Assembly: GCA_945787445.1 (NCBI GenBank)
Contig: CALZHT010000030.1
Coordinates: 1 to 42,903, forward strand
Source of the DNA: an uncultured Desulfobulbaceae bacterium
GTDB lineage: Bacteria; Desulfobacterota; Desulfobulbia; Desulfobulbales; CALZHT01
Direction of reading: 5' to 3'
Length of the DNA stretch: 42,903 nt
Below are positions 9,355-18,376 of the stretch, in pieces. Every line of letters begins with the position of its first letter. The first letter of the stretch is position 1. The position numbers were made by a program, and so were the translations under genes. The notes beneath the pieces were generated by a model, which saw only the letters and a program-made list of their open reading frames with translations, was not told where the DNA came from and searched no databases.

Positions 9355-9939
9355 ATGCTGGATGATCTTGAGCGATTGGTGAAGAAGACAAGATCTTTTC
9401 GCAGGTTTTGCCAGAATGAATCCATTGACAAGGCAATCCTCAAACGGTTGGTAAACTTGGCAAGGCTGGCCGGGTCTGCGCGCAATGTCCAGCCTTTGAA
9501 ATATATGCTTATCAACGAGCCGGACCAAGCTGCCCAAGTATTCTCCCATCTTGCTTGGGCGGGTTATCTTCATGACTGGCCTGGTCCTCAGGATGGCGAA
9601 AGACCATCGGCCTATATAATATGTTTACTTGACAGCCTTATCAGTGCTGAAGCAGATTGTGATCTGGGCATTGCCACGCAAAATATTCTTCTTGGGGCAA
9701 CTGCCATGGGTCTGGGAGGATGTCGAATCGGCTCAATATCCCCAAAGCTTAAGGGCATCCTTGGCATCGCAGATCATTTAAAAATTATTCTGGTTCTCGC
9801 AATTGGCAAACCGAAAGAAACCGTCTTGTTGGAAGATTTAGGCCCTGAAAATGACATCAAATACTGGCGCGATGGAGCAGACCAGCATCACGTCCCTAAA
9901 AGATCCCTCACTGAAATCATAGTTGAAAACTCCAAGTGA
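9355..9939 (+). CDS. Nitroreductase-family FMN protein
   Basis: The 194-residue protein has the nitroreductase layout. An N-terminal R-S-F-R-R-F segment (about 13-18) and SARNVQPLKYMLIN (about 41-54) are expected to contact FMN. DCDLGIATQNILLGATAMGLGGCRIGSI forms the central helix and second FMN-binding segment, and ILVLAIGKPKE lies near the C-terminus. Such enzymes use NAD(P)H to reduce nitro-compounds, quinones or flavins; the natural substrate is not evident. It sits 5 bases after the DUF748 stop with AAGGA immediately before ATG, so it is in the same operon, followed by prmA. Confidence 0.88.
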   Translation: MLDDLERLVKKTRSFRRFCQNESIDKAILKRLVNLARLAGSARNVQPLKYMLINEPDQAAQVFSHLAWAGYLHDWPGPQDGERPSAYIICLLDSLISAEADCDLGIATQNILLGATAMGLGGCRIGSISPKLKGILGIADHLKIILVLAIGKPKETVLLEDLGPENDIKYWRDGADQHHVPKRSLTEIIVENSK

Positions 9940-9956
9940 CATTATGGATGTGATTG

Positions 9957-10772
9957 ATGCTCCGCTCTCCTTACACAAAATATGACCAGATCCATATGTA
10001 CCATCTCGATCTGCCTGAACTTCCGGCACTTAATGACCCGGATCTCATCGGGGCATGGATAGAAGACCGTACTGCCGTAATCTTTTACCACCGGAACAAG
10101 GAAAAATTCATCCAGGAGTTATGCAACCAATCAGGGTGTTCCATTATATATCAGGCGCAAATTGGCTACGATGAATGGGAAACCGGCCAGGAAATATCCA
10201 CCTTCAACGTTGGTGATCTGACCATATCCCCTATTTGGGAAAAAACCACCGCGGATATAAAGTTGGATCCGAGTATTATCTTTGGAAGCGGATTCCATCC
10301 CTCAACCCGGCTGTGCCTTGAAACTGTATCGCACTATTTTGCCTTGCCAGAGGGACCTCCAACTACAGTTATGGATCTTGGCACCGGAACCGGCCTTCTT
10401 GCCATCACTGCGGCAAAACTTGGCGCTCATCGAATAGTGGCAGTGGATAATAATTCGCTTGCCTACGAGGTTGCCCGCAAAAATGCTTCCTTAAACAATG
10501 TTGAGGAAAAAATAACCGTAAAACTGCTTGATCTCAGAAAAGAGTACCCAGATGACAACGTCGACCTTGTAATTGCCAACCTCTATCATGGCCTGCTCGC
10601 AGATCTATTCAACAACCCAGTTTTCTGGCGGGCGGATCTCCACATAATTGCGGGCTTTATTCCAGCAATGGAGCCTGAACTTCTCAGCGCCCTGCCCTCA
10701 ATCCCTCTGAAATTGTTAGAAAGAAAACAATCCGATCGCTGGTGCCTCTGGGTTTTGAAAAAGAGTGCGTAA
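9957..10772 (+). CDS. prmA: Ribosomal protein L11 methyltransferase (PrmA-like)
   Basis: The 271-residue SAM-dependent methyltransferase is expected to trimethylate ribosomal protein L11. The PrmA signature is clear: LDPSIIFGSGFHPSTRLCLE before the SAM fold, then motif I VMDLGTGTGLLAITAAKLGA, the acidic strand VAVDNNSLA, and VIANLYHGLLADL in the catalytic loop region. The N-terminal 90 residues form the less conserved L11-recognition part and are somewhat short for the family. A TTG lies directly before the ATG at 9957; the ATG is preferred. It is third in the DUF748-nitroreductase-prmA run and is followed by a convergent MerR regulator. Confidence 0.88.
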   Translation: MLRSPYTKYDQIHMYHLDLPELPALNDPDLIGAWIEDRTAVIFYHRNKEKFIQELCNQSGCSIIYQAQIGYDEWETGQEISTFNVGDLTISPIWEKTTADIKLDPSIIFGSGFHPSTRLCLETVSHYFALPEGPPTTVMDLGTGTGLLAITAAKLGAHRIVAVDNNSLAYEVARKNASLNNVEEKITVKLLDLRKEYPDDNVDLVIANLYHGLLADLFNNPVFWRADLHIIAGFIPAMEPELLSALPSIPLKLLERKQSDRWCLWVLKKSA

Positions 10773-10802
10773 GATCCTAAAAAAACGCCCAGCCTTTACT
10801 CC

Positions 10803-11120
10803 CTATTCCCATCTGCGACACAAACTGCTTGCCCGATGTGCCGTACATTGCTTCCTTTTTTCAAGTGGACAGTCAATAATGTTCCAGCAGGGCATATGTT
10901 TGAGCAGAGTTTTGATCGCTGAGGTATTTATGCCGCGTTCATGGATCATCATCCGTACACATTTTATCCAGTTAAGATCATCCATGCTGTAATACCGCCA
11001 TGCACCTTTACGCTCTGGTGAGGATAATCCTTCTCTTTCATAAATCCGAAGGGTCCTTGGGTGTACATTTAAGATGTTTGATGCTGTTCCAATGCTGAAA
11101 ATAGGTTTATCAGTGTTCAT
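10803..11120 (-). CDS. MerR-family transcriptional regulator
   Basis: The 105-residue protein carries an N-terminal winged-helix MerR DNA-binding domain (IFSIGTASNILNVHPRTLRIYEREGL, then the wing KGAWRYYSMDDLNWIKCVRMM). It has a short effector tail holding PCWNIIDCPLEKRKQC and a further Cys near the end (LCRRWE). The spaced cysteines suggest a thiol or metal-dependent sensor; short members of this kind in deltaproteobacteria resemble HspR-like regulators. ATG11120 has an AGGGGA site. It is divergent from nothing obvious and lies directly downstream of the histidine-kinase gene on the same strand, so it may be read through from that transcript. Its target is unknown. Confidence 0.82.
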   Translation of the reverse strand: MNTDKPIFSIGTASNILNVHPRTLRIYEREGLSSPERKGAWRYYSMDDLNWIKCVRMMIHERGINTSAIKTLLKHMPCWNIIDCPLEKRKQCTAHRASSLCRRWE

Positions 11121-11160
11121 TGTATCCCCTCCCCATTAATTACGTGTTCTTCAGTAGTTT

Positions 11161-13560
11161 TCAACTTACTGGCAATTCAACAGTAACAGTAGTGTGATCC
11201 CCAAATTGACTACCGATTTCTATATGCCCTCCGTGGTCCATAAGAATATTCCGGCTGATGGTCAAACCCATTCCCGTACCCTCGCCAGGAGGTTTAGTGG
11301 TAAAACCTGGGTTAAAAACTTGGGCCAAATCTTGTGAATTAATTCCTTCACCCCAGTCAGTTATCGATATTCGTATCCAGTTTCTGTCCTGTTTGGTAAT
11401 CATATCCCCCTTGATTTCCAAACGTTTATTCTCATTTTTCATCGGGTATCTATTATTCAAAGCCCGCCGGGCATTGTGCAGGATATTCAGAAAAATCTGC
11501 TGCAACTGCTGGATATGAATTGATATTGCAGGCAGATCGTCCGGATAAAAGGTGTTCACCTTAATGCCATCGTTCTTGAGATGATGTTTTATCAACATAA
11601 GCGAATCGGTTATAATATCACTCAATTTAACGAGCGCTTTACCATCCCCTTGTTCTCTACTATAAAATAGAAGCTTTTGCGCGATTTCAGCAATCCGCTC
11701 TCCTTCCTTTATAACATTGTCTAAGATGTTGAGCTGGCCATTGTCCAAAACAGTTTCACCGGTTTCATCGGACAAAAGCTGAGCATAATTAATAATGCCG
11801 TTGCTCAAATTATTAATCTCATGAGCCACGCCTGTTGCCAGTTCTCCTAAAGACTCAAGCCGAGAGGACCGAATCGTTTCTAACTTTCTGGTTTTCTCTG
11901 TGTTGAGCCTGCTTGTCATATCGAGCATAACTTTTTTATGGTCTGTATTATCCTGCGCGATGCAAAGAACATCATCTTCCTCTGCATACTTATTCAGACA
12001 TTTCACAAAACGGCACTTTAATATTCGTTTCTCACCTCCTTTGCTGATGATATTCATTTCATAACATTTGTTAGTAATTAACCCCGGCAAATTATAGGTG
12101 CCATTCTCATTTATTGGTACTATTTTTTCATCATCCGGTTGAAAAAAATCCAACCAGGATTTAGTCAGCATATCATCTGAACTGCAGGCAAAAACCTTTT
12201 CCGCCTCGTTATTCATGGAGATAATCGAACCATCTGATGATATTGCCACCAACACGGCATCAACCGCATCCACAATCTGCCTATTCGCCCCCTCTTGAAG
12301 GGTGAGATCCTCTTTTATTTCAAGGGTATTTAAGGCCAAGGCCAACTCACCCGACACCATGCTCAACAGATCTACTTCCTCCTCATCAAAGGTGTTTTGG
12401 GAAGAGCCGTAAACAGTTAACACTCCATAAATATTTCCCCGCACAGAAATGGGCAATACCACGCAACTGAGAGATAAGCCTTCAAATGGAGTATTGCTAA
12501 ATAATCCCTTTGGAATGCCTTCTAGAATATCACGCTTAATAATGGGGTTGCCAGTTTGATAGGCTTTGACCTCGGGGTTGTTTTCTGAACCTTTTCCTTC
12601 CAGGGCTTTTCGTAAAACCTTTAAAGACTCCTCGCTCCCGCTCTTGTTAGTAAAAAAAGGCGATTCTTGTACAGCAGGAACAAGATTCTGGTTCTCGTCC
12701 GGAACAGATATGGTAACCACGCAGTAAAGATCATTGACAAATAATGATCGACAAACTTCCTTAAACAGTTCTTGTCTGTTCTGGGCATGGGCAATGCTGT
12801 AAATTATCCTTTGCACCGCTTGAATTGTTTTGTGTTTCTTTATTAACCCTTCAGAAGTTTCCTTTCGCATTATGAGCAAATTATTAAATGAATTAGCCAA
12901 CTGATTAATCTCATAAGATTTTTTACTCAATTGAAACGATAGATTTTCACGTTTCCCCTCCCCGACCTCTTTTACCTGCTGATCAAGGATAAGCAGCGGC
13001 CCCGCAATTCTCCTATGAAAAAGGAATAAAATGTTAACAATGATAAATATTACAATGGCCAAAGCGCCAATAACTACACTCTGGAAACTTATCAGCTGCC
13101 GTTTAGCATGATTGACAATAACCCTGTCAAAAAGCATAAGGCGGTCGCCTAGAATCCGCACTTCTCGGTTTAACTCCCGTAGCTTTGCCATATCTAGGGA
13201 AGATCCGTCCAATTTCCTTAAAAGCAAGACAATGCCGGGTAGATCAACTTGATTGATAAATGTAAGTTTGTATTCATCAGGTATATTCTTGTTAGACAGG
13301 ATAAAAGATAAATCGGCATGGAGGTCCTCAATCTCTTCGGTAACGTTCGAAAAGGCAGAATATTCGCCTTCCACTAACAATTCGTTAATGTGTTCACGAA
13401 TTATTGCGAACTGGAAAATGAGTTTTTCGCTTTGTTCTGTGACTTTGCCGAAATTCTTGAGATGTTGATATTGTCTAAAGCCGAGAGTAAGAACCCCGAG
13501 TAATATGATGAATATGCATATCCCTACGAAATAAATGGTTCGTCTCAGTGGAAAATTCAT
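11161..13560 (-). CDS. Membrane sensor histidine kinase (HAMP-GAF-PAS-HisKA-HATPase)
   Basis: The 799-residue sensor has TM1 (about 8-28), a helical periplasmic domain of about 130 residues, TM2 (160-181) and HAMP (182-235). A GAF domain (about 245-415) and a PAS domain (about 425-545) follow. The kinase core has phospho-acceptor His580 in LATGVAHEINNLSNG, an N box with NILHNARRAL, and the G boxes DWGEGI and GEGTGMGLTI. This NtrB/ZraS-like core usually pairs with sigma-54 response regulators, and one with matching context lies at 26820-28613. A sigma-54-type promoter at 13669-13684 and shared palindromes further upstream imply autoregulation. The signal is unknown; the large periplasmic part suggests an envelope or redox cue. 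Confidence 0.93.
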   Translation of the reverse strand: MNFPLRRTIYFVGICIFIILLGVLTLGFRQYQHLKNFGKVTEQSEKLIFQFAIIREHINELLVEGEYSAFSNVTEEIEDLHADLSFILSNKNIPDEYKLTFINQVDLPGIVLLLRKLDGSSLDMAKLRELNREVRILGDRLMLFDRVIVNHAKRQLISFQSVVIGALAIVIFIIVNILFLFHRRIAGPLLILDQQVKEVGEGKRENLSFQLSKKSYEINQLANSFNNLLIMRKETSEGLIKKHKTIQAVQRIIYSIAHAQNRQELFKEVCRSLFVNDLYCVVTISVPDENQNLVPAVQESPFFTNKSGSEESLKVLRKALEGKGSENNPEVKAYQTGNPIIKRDILEGIPKGLFSNTPFEGLSLSCVVLPISVRGNIYGVLTVYGSSQNTFDEEEVDLLSMVSGELALALNTLEIKEDLTLQEGANRQIVDAVDAVLVAISSDGSIISMNNEAEKVFACSSDDMLTKSWLDFFQPDDEKIVPINENGTYNLPGLITNKCYEMNIISKGGEKRILKCRFVKCLNKYAEEDDVLCIAQDNTDHKKVMLDMTSRLNTEKTRKLETIRSSRLESLGELATGVAHEINNLSNGIINYAQLLSDETGETVLDNGQLNILDNVIKEGERIAEIAQKLLFYSREQGDGKALVKLSDIITDSLMLIKHHLKNDGIKVNTFYPDDLPAISIHIQQLQQIFLNILHNARRALNNRYPMKNENKRLEIKGDMITKQDRNWIRISITDWGEGINSQDLAQVFNPGFTTKPPGEGTGMGLTISRNILMDHGGHIEIGSQFGDHTTVTVELPVS

Positions 13561-13571
13561 AGACAGCCCCG

Positions 13572-13605
13572 ATAGCTTAAAGCAAAACCAGAGACTTTAA
13601 GCTAT
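13572..13605 (-). other. Leader hairpin of the kinase mRNA
   Basis: ATAGCTTAAAG (13572-13582) is perfectly complementary to CTTTAAGCTAT (13595-13605), with a 12-base loop, between the predicted sigma-54 start point and the kinase start codon. It would form a stable hairpin close to the ribosome site. Confidence 0.45.
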
Positions 13606-13668
13606 TAATAAAGCTTTACACCTAAAAAGGATCTTAAAAGACAGTTTTTTTATTGCTAATTTCTAGAT

Positions 13669-13684
13669 TGCAAGTTTAGTGCCC
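13669..13684 (-). promoter_or_regulatory. Sigma-54 promoter of the histidine kinase
   Basis: Read on the minus strand: GGGCACTAAACTTGCA. It keeps the GG of the -24 element and the GC of the -12 element with the obligatory spacing, and TTGCA is a perfect -12. The expected start lies about 97 bases before the kinase ATG. Palindromes at 13958-14007 lie about 275-340 bases upstream, a normal enhancer distance. Confidence 0.75.
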
Positions 13685-13957
13685 ATGCTGAATAATGTTG
13701 ACAAATATAAATTCCCATTATTCTCGCAGTCTAATTTTATAAAAAATGATTATTAATTTTTATAGAATAAAAGAATAATTTTAGTCAATTTTTTATACCA
13801 ATTATTTCATTTTTGTCGCATTTAAGGCCAATTAAGATCAACAGAACAAATTAGGCCTTCTTACTCAATGGAGAATGACTTCAGGAAATAATTGGAAAAA
13901 ATAATCCACCAATAACTGACTTAACGATAGTTCTTTTATATCAGGCAGTTCAAATAT

Positions 13958-14007
13958 GCAACACTTCTGCCGCAACACATATGCTGCTCAGTGTTGCAGG
14001 GCAACAC
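13958..14007. promoter_or_regulatory. GTGTTGC/GCAACAC enhancer sites, cluster A1
   Basis: Two direct GCAACAC half-sites (13958-13964 and 13972-13978) are followed by a perfect palindrome GTGTTGC-AGG-GCAACAC (13991-14007). They lie between the divergent sigma-54 promoters of the kinase and the heptaheme operon. The same motif recurs upstream of the two other sigma-54 promoters in this window, so it is the best candidate binding site for the NtrC-type regulator. Confidence 0.7.
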
Positions 14008-14346
14008 ATTTTGCTTATCTATATGATTTTTATATTAATTTTCTTAATTCTTCTTTCTGATTGATGAAAACGAATCTACTAACAAAATATTTAAGTACCA
14101 CCATGTTCCCTTTTGAGTTATTTCACCAGCCTTTTTTCCTCCAAACAAGTGACGGATCGCACTGCATGAAGTAATTATTGTCTTCACGCACCATTAATAA
14201 TAAACTAAAATCACTACAAATTTAAATTAAACCCTTGTCAGACAACTCTGCTGATTTCCCAAAATTTCGCTTCCTGAGCATTTCGGAAGATGAATTAATC
14301 CTCTGCATGAACATTCTCCTCCAAATTATATTTTGAAACACCATAT

Positions 14347-14396
14347 GCAACAAATAATCTACAATACTGTCGCTACAAACATGTAGAGAGCAACAC
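14347..14396. promoter_or_regulatory. GCAACA half-sites, cluster A2
   Basis: GCAACA at 14347-14352 and GCAACAC at 14390-14396 flank a CTAC/GTAG palindrome. They are weaker, half-site versions of the cluster A1 motif, 215-265 bases before the heptaheme-operon sigma-54 promoter. They may be auxiliary regulator sites. Confidence 0.45.
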
Positions 14397-14609
14397 GTTA
14401 TACAACGGTTTAATAATACAAATCCGACCATAAATTAAAAATTTCGGAATTATTTTATAAATTTTTTTTATGCAATTCTTTTTAAGTAGTACCTTTTTAT
14501 ATCATATTATTTATGCGCAAAATCAATAATTTTAATATTCTATTTTTTTTAACATTTCCACATCCAATAATCTTCTTCTCCTTCTAATCCTGTATTCTAT
14601 TTCGTGGAG

Positions 14610-14625
14610 TGGCATGACAAATGCA
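14610..14625 (+). promoter_or_regulatory. Sigma-54 promoter of the heptaheme cytochrome operon
   Basis: TGGCATGACAAATGCA matches the sigma-54 consensus at nearly every fixed position (TGGCA-x-G, 4 bases, then TGCA), with correct GG-to-GC spacing. The start point would be about 14636, giving an unusually long leader of about 285 bases before the cytochrome start codon. No terminator-like hairpin was seen in the leader. Confidence 0.8.
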
Positions 14626-14920
14626 CCCATTTTCTACCCAGGAATATGCTACACCTTGGGGGTTGACCTAATCTTCTATGAACAAAAATGTATCTGCACC
14701 TGATCATGTATAAGTTGCACAGCAATGAATGACTATTCACTCATGCTTATTGTTTGTTATATCAAACAATTAAAATGCACATGGAAAGGATAAGATAAAA
14801 TTTATTACATTCATAATAACATACTATCTGGAGGAATCTTGAACGCAGTTGGCTTGCATTCAAATTTAATCATATTTATAGGCTAACTATTATCAAACCT
14901 TTTACGGGAGGATGTGCCCC

Positions 14921-16030
14921 ATGAAGAAAAAAAAATATACAAGCTTGGTCTTGGGAATTTTTTCTCTGCTGATTGCTCCGCTCATCTTCCCCTCCCTATG
15001 CCCCGCCGTCGAAAATGAAGAGTGCATGGAGTGCCACGCTGACGACACTCTAGCCCGCACAAAATCCGAAGGCATGAAGGAAAACCTCTTCGTTAACCAG
15101 GAGAATTTCGAAAACTCCGTACACCATGCCAACGACATTACCTGTGTTGATTGTCACTCGGACATTGAGAAACTAGACTGGGATAACGAAATACCGCACA
15201 GTGAAAGACTTGCCGCTGTTTTTTGCGATAAGTGCCACGAAGAAGAAGCTGAAGCATATGTCGACTCCGTACACAAAAAAGCCGGCGGCAAAGGCATTAC
15301 CATCCCATGCTATGCATGTCACGGCTACCATTATGTGACCCACCTGGAAGCCGAATCAGTCCTTGAAAGGGAAAACGGCTTCTGCCTGAAATGCCACAAT
15401 CCAAACAAATTTCATGAGTGGCTTCCGCAAATGGAAACCCATTTCGCCTATGTTGAATGCACGGTTTGCCATGCCCCTGAGGTTCCACGATATATCAATT
15501 TACGGTTCTTTGATCTTGCTAAGCAGAAATTTCTGGACGGCAATGAATTATTGACAGCGATGGGTACTGATTATGATGGATTCATGCCGCTTGTCGACAC
15601 TGACAGTAGCGGCATCATTGATATAAAGGAATTTGAAAATTTTACCTATATGCTGTTAGCTAAAGACCTCAGGGGAACCTTCCACGCAGAGTTAGTGGTT
15701 GCCATTGAACCTGTTGTTCACCATGTGAACAGAGGTGCAGCTAATCGTGAATGCGAAATGTGTCATATACCAACCTCTCTATTCTTTGAAAACGTGCGCT
15801 TCGCATTGAATAAGGAAGATGGCACAACGGAACACCACCAGGTTGATCGAAAAGTGCTGGAAACGTATTACCTTAAACATTTTTATGCATTAGGCGGGAC
15901 AAGGATCCGGTTGCTCGACCAAATTGGCCTGGCAATGATTGCTGCGGGTGCGGGAGTTGTACTTGCTCATTTATTCATGAGAATACTTACCATACCAACA
16001 CGTAAAAAGAAAATGGACCACAAAATATAA
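14921..16030 (+). CDS. Membrane-anchored heptaheme c-type cytochrome with an EF-hand loop
   Basis: The 369-residue protein has a signal peptide (about 1-29), seven CxxCH haem sites (Cys35, 75, 102, 130, 155, 180, 278) and a C-terminal transmembrane helix (about 333-357) followed by a basic tail. Between haems 6 and 7, residues 226-237 (DTDSSGIIDIKE) form a canonical EF-hand calcium loop. It is expected to carry electrons in the periplasm while tethered to the inner membrane. The next gene is a cytochrome b, so together they probably link the quinone pool to periplasmic acceptors. ATG14912 lies one base after GGGAGG and is too close; ATG14921 has proper spacing and gives the better signal peptide. 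The partner enzyme is not known. Confidence 0.88.
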   Translation: MKKKKYTSLVLGIFSLLIAPLIFPSLCPAVENEECMECHADDTLARTKSEGMKENLFVNQENFENSVHHANDITCVDCHSDIEKLDWDNEIPHSERLAAVFCDKCHEEEAEAYVDSVHKKAGGKGITIPCYACHGYHYVTHLEAESVLERENGFCLKCHNPNKFHEWLPQMETHFAYVECTVCHAPEVPRYINLRFFDLAKQKFLDGNELLTAMGTDYDGFMPLVDTDSSGIIDIKEFENFTYMLLAKDLRGTFHAELVVAIEPVVHHVNRGAANRECEMCHIPTSLFFENVRFALNKEDGTTEHHQVDRKVLETYYLKHFYALGGTRIRLLDQIGLAMIAAGAGVVLAHLFMRILTIPTRKKKMDHKI

Positions 16031-16049
16031 ACTCAATGGAGGTAGAAAG

Positions 16050-16670
16050 ATGGATAATAAGAAACTTATTTATATTCATCCCCTTCCAGTAAGAATCTGG
16101 CACTGGATCAATGCTGTTGGCATGGTTATGCTGGTCGTGACCGGTTTACAAATCCGATTTGCGGACATCGTAAGCCTTTTTACCCTTGAAGAGGCTATAA
16201 CTCTCCATAATTATATTGGTTTTGTCGTAATAGGCAACTATGGCCTTTGGGTGGCATTTTATTTTGGCACCGGAAAAATTAAGATTTATTTTCCTACCCC
16301 AAAAACCTTTTTGCCAAACACCATTAAACAGATGAAATACTATGGGGTCGATATCTTTAAAGGGGACCCTAATCCACATCATATGACCCCGGATAACAAA
16401 TTCAATTCTTTACAACAGCAGGCTTACGTTGGCTTGATGTTTATCTTCATGCCTCTGCAGATGATTACCGGTCTTTTACTTTGGCGGGTTAATGATTTTG
16501 AAAAATATATCAACATGCTTGGTGGAATCAAGATCGTAGATACAATTCATGTCCTGCTCTTCTTCTTTTTCTCAATCTTCATAGTAGTGCATTCTTATCT
16601 AGCGACTCTCGGTCATACACCATTGGCACATTTCAAAGCAATGTTCACAGGATTTGAAGAATCTCATTGA
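16050..16670 (+). CDS. Di-haem cytochrome b561-type membrane subunit
   Basis: The 206-residue integral membrane protein has about four transmembrane helices. Histidines are placed as in thiosulfate reductase, formate dehydrogenase gamma or hydrogenase b-type subunits: PVRIWHWINA in helix 1, LHNYIGF in helix 2, and DTIHVLLFFFF plus IVVHSYLATLGH in the last helices. It should exchange electrons between menaquinone and the heptaheme cytochrome encoded 19 bases upstream. A GGAGG site precedes ATG16050. A strong terminator follows directly, so the operon appears to have just these two genes; the catalytic subunit, if any, is encoded elsewhere. Confidence 0.88.
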   Translation: MDNKKLIYIHPLPVRIWHWINAVGMVMLVVTGLQIRFADIVSLFTLEEAITLHNYIGFVVIGNYGLWVAFYFGTGKIKIYFPTPKTFLPNTIKQMKYYGVDIFKGDPNPHHMTPDNKFNSLQQQAYVGLMFIFMPLQMITGLLLWRVNDFEKYINMLGGIKIVDTIHVLLFFFFSIFIVVHSYLATLGHTPLAHFKAMFTGFEESH

Positions 16671-16676
16671 ATATAC

Positions 16677-16730
16677 TGGCTCGTCAATAATGTTCACAGT
16701 TTTTAATTATTATTGACGGGCCATTTTTTT
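16677..16730 (+). terminator. Rho-independent terminator of the heptaheme/cytochrome b operon
   Basis: TGGC-t-CGTCAATAAT (16677-16691) pairs with ATTATTGACG-g-GCCA (16709-16723), with one mismatch, followed by seven Ts. It begins 6 bases after the cytochrome b stop. Confidence 0.9.
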
Positions 16731-16849
16731 GTCTAATTACACAAAAAAATTTGCTTTTTTATGTTTTTTTATTGATAACATAGAGACACTATTACCTTGG
16801 AATGGATTAACTTCAATGTCTAACGTTCCACTACTATAAGGAGTCCGCT

Positions 16850-17608
16850 ATGATCTATTGGGCATTATTTCTAGTTCCAATAATTCTGATGTTTTTCATC
16901 GCAATTATTAAGGTGGTCACCCAATACGAACGAGGTGTTCTTTTCAGGCTAGGAAAAGTTGTAAAAATCAAGGAAGAGGGTGTTGCAATAGTATTTCCGC
17001 TTATTGATAAAATAGAAAAAATTGATACCAGGACTATAACCCATGACATACCGGCCCAAGACATTATCACTAAAGACAATGTGTCTGTGCGGGTGAGTGC
17101 CGTCGTCTATTTCCGGGTTGTTGATCCCGTCAAGGCGCTCACCGAGGTCGAAGATTATAAGGTTGCCACCTCCCAGCTTGCCCAGACAACCCTCCGAAGC
17201 ATCTGTGGACAGGATGATCTTGACCATATCCTGTCGGAACGTGATGCAGTAAATCATAAGATGCAGGAAATACTGGATCATGAGACAGAACCTTGGGGAG
17301 TAAAGGTCAGTAAAGTTGAAATTAAAGACATTGACCTGCCTGACTCCATGCAGAGGGCCATGGCAAAACAGGCTGAAGCCGAACGAGAGCGACGTGCATC
17401 AATTATCAACGCGGAAGGAGAGCTACAGGCAGCTGAAAAATTATGTGAAGCGGCAGCGCTAATAGATCAACATCCTGCCGCTATTCAAATCAGGTATTTG
17501 CAGACTATTCGTGAGATCGGTGTCTCTGAAAACAATACAACCCTCATTCCGGTGCCTGTTAATTTATTCAATGAATTGCTCAAAATTCAGCCACCAAAAA
17601 TAACGTAA
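16850..17608 (+). CDS. Slipin / stomatin-like SPFH-domain membrane protein
   Basis: The 252-residue protein has one N-terminal membrane segment (about 3-22) followed by an SPFH/Band 7 domain: YERGVLFRLGKVV, VFPLIDKIEKIDTRT, TKDNVSVRVSAVVYFRVVDPVKA. A helical C-terminal part follows with AMAKQAEAERERRASIINAEGE, the typical stomatin/slipin coiled-coil, and PVPVNL near the end. Such proteins form ring-shaped membrane microdomain scaffolds and often modulate membrane proteases such as FtsH, whose gene lies 6 kb away in this window. ATG16850 has an AAGGAG site. It is separated from the cytochrome operon by a terminator, so it has its own promoter, which was not recognised. No NfeD-type partner gene is adjacent. 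Confidence 0.92.
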   Translation: MIYWALFLVPIILMFFIAIIKVVTQYERGVLFRLGKVVKIKEEGVAIVFPLIDKIEKIDTRTITHDIPAQDIITKDNVSVRVSAVVYFRVVDPVKALTEVEDYKVATSQLAQTTLRSICGQDDLDHILSERDAVNHKMQEILDHETEPWGVKVSKVEIKDIDLPDSMQRAMAKQAEAERERRASIINAEGELQAAEKLCEAAALIDQHPAAIQIRYLQTIREIGVSENNTTLIPVPVNLFNELLKIQPPKIT

Positions 17609-18376
17609 TTTGTATTTTCTCCTGGGAAAACGAATAAGCTTTCTGCACCCAGATTTCCTAAGGTTTTTGTATGACCAAGCGTAACGCCTAAAGAATGATG
17701 TGAAAAAATAACTACTTGATTATCACTAAAACCCATCTTTTTTTTAATCTCGCTTTAGATCCCCTTGTCATTTCGAGCACATAGAGAAATCTCATTGCCC
17801 CAGAAAAAGATTTCTCACATTCGTTCGAAATGACAGACATGCCAAAAGTCAACAAATTGTGCTTCGTAACACGTTAAGGCAGCTGAGAATTGATGGTAAG
17901 AAAAAAAAACTATGACGGGAATTTCAAGTAAACAGACATGATTGCAAAATGCGTCAAAACTTCGAGCCGTCGGCTTCTCCAACCAATCGCGCCGGGGCTG
18001 CGAAGGGTAGATATATTACTATTTTTCTATGTATAGCGATCGTTATGCCCCTCCTCTAGGGGATACAAGTGCCTTTATACACACCCCCCCTAACGCGGTA
18101 TTTTAAGGTTCATGTCCCGCATCTTGTCGAAGCTAAGTGGGGATTCCCTGCAGAGCGGGATGCCGTGGGCTTTTAATTTTCAAAAAAAAATAATTTCTGG
18201 GCCATTAATGAAAATATAACGATTGCCTCTATGTTTCGTCCTGTACTCCCTTGAAGTCGTGCGGCACAGGGACATCGTTTCCTCCTTTTTGAAGGATTGT
18301 CTTGCCTATATAGTCTTTCTTTTTTTAATCCTCCTTCTCAACATCTCTTAAAAATAAACTACCCCTAACCCATAAA
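17609..18376. other. Long non-coding stretch with repeat-like pieces
   Basis: No convincing gene is seen here. Besides the palindrome at 17766-17835, it contains CCCCT/AGGGG near 18048-18062 and TCCCGC/GCGGGA (about 18115-18160) framing a GGGGATTCCCTGCAGAG segment, which look like decayed interspersed repeats. No riboswitch or RNA gene was recognised. Confidence 0.4.
17766..17835. repeat. REP/MITE-like palindromic element
   Basis: TGTCATTTCGA at 17766-17776 and TCGAAATGACA at 17825-17835 are inverted, and further inside GAGAAATCT and AGATTTCTC are also inverted. This forms an approximately 70-base imperfect hairpin. The shape and the CATTTCGA-type ends fit a dispersed palindromic repeat; only one copy is in this window. 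Confidence 0.55.

Noticed and set aside
14222-14431. 69-codon minus-strand frame in the kinase/heptaheme intergenic region
   Set aside because: No ribosome site or domain, AT-rich, and it runs over the GCAACAC half-sites of cluster A2.
14839-14886. 15-codon TTG-initiated frame behind GGAGGA in the heptaheme leader
   Set aside because: TTG start, very short, no independent support; kept only as a remark under the long-leader finding.
18001-18180. Possible riboswitch or small RNA in the slipin/octaheme intergenic region
   Set aside because: Short GC-rich palindromes are present but no known riboswitch core could be matched, and no promoter-terminator pair brackets them.
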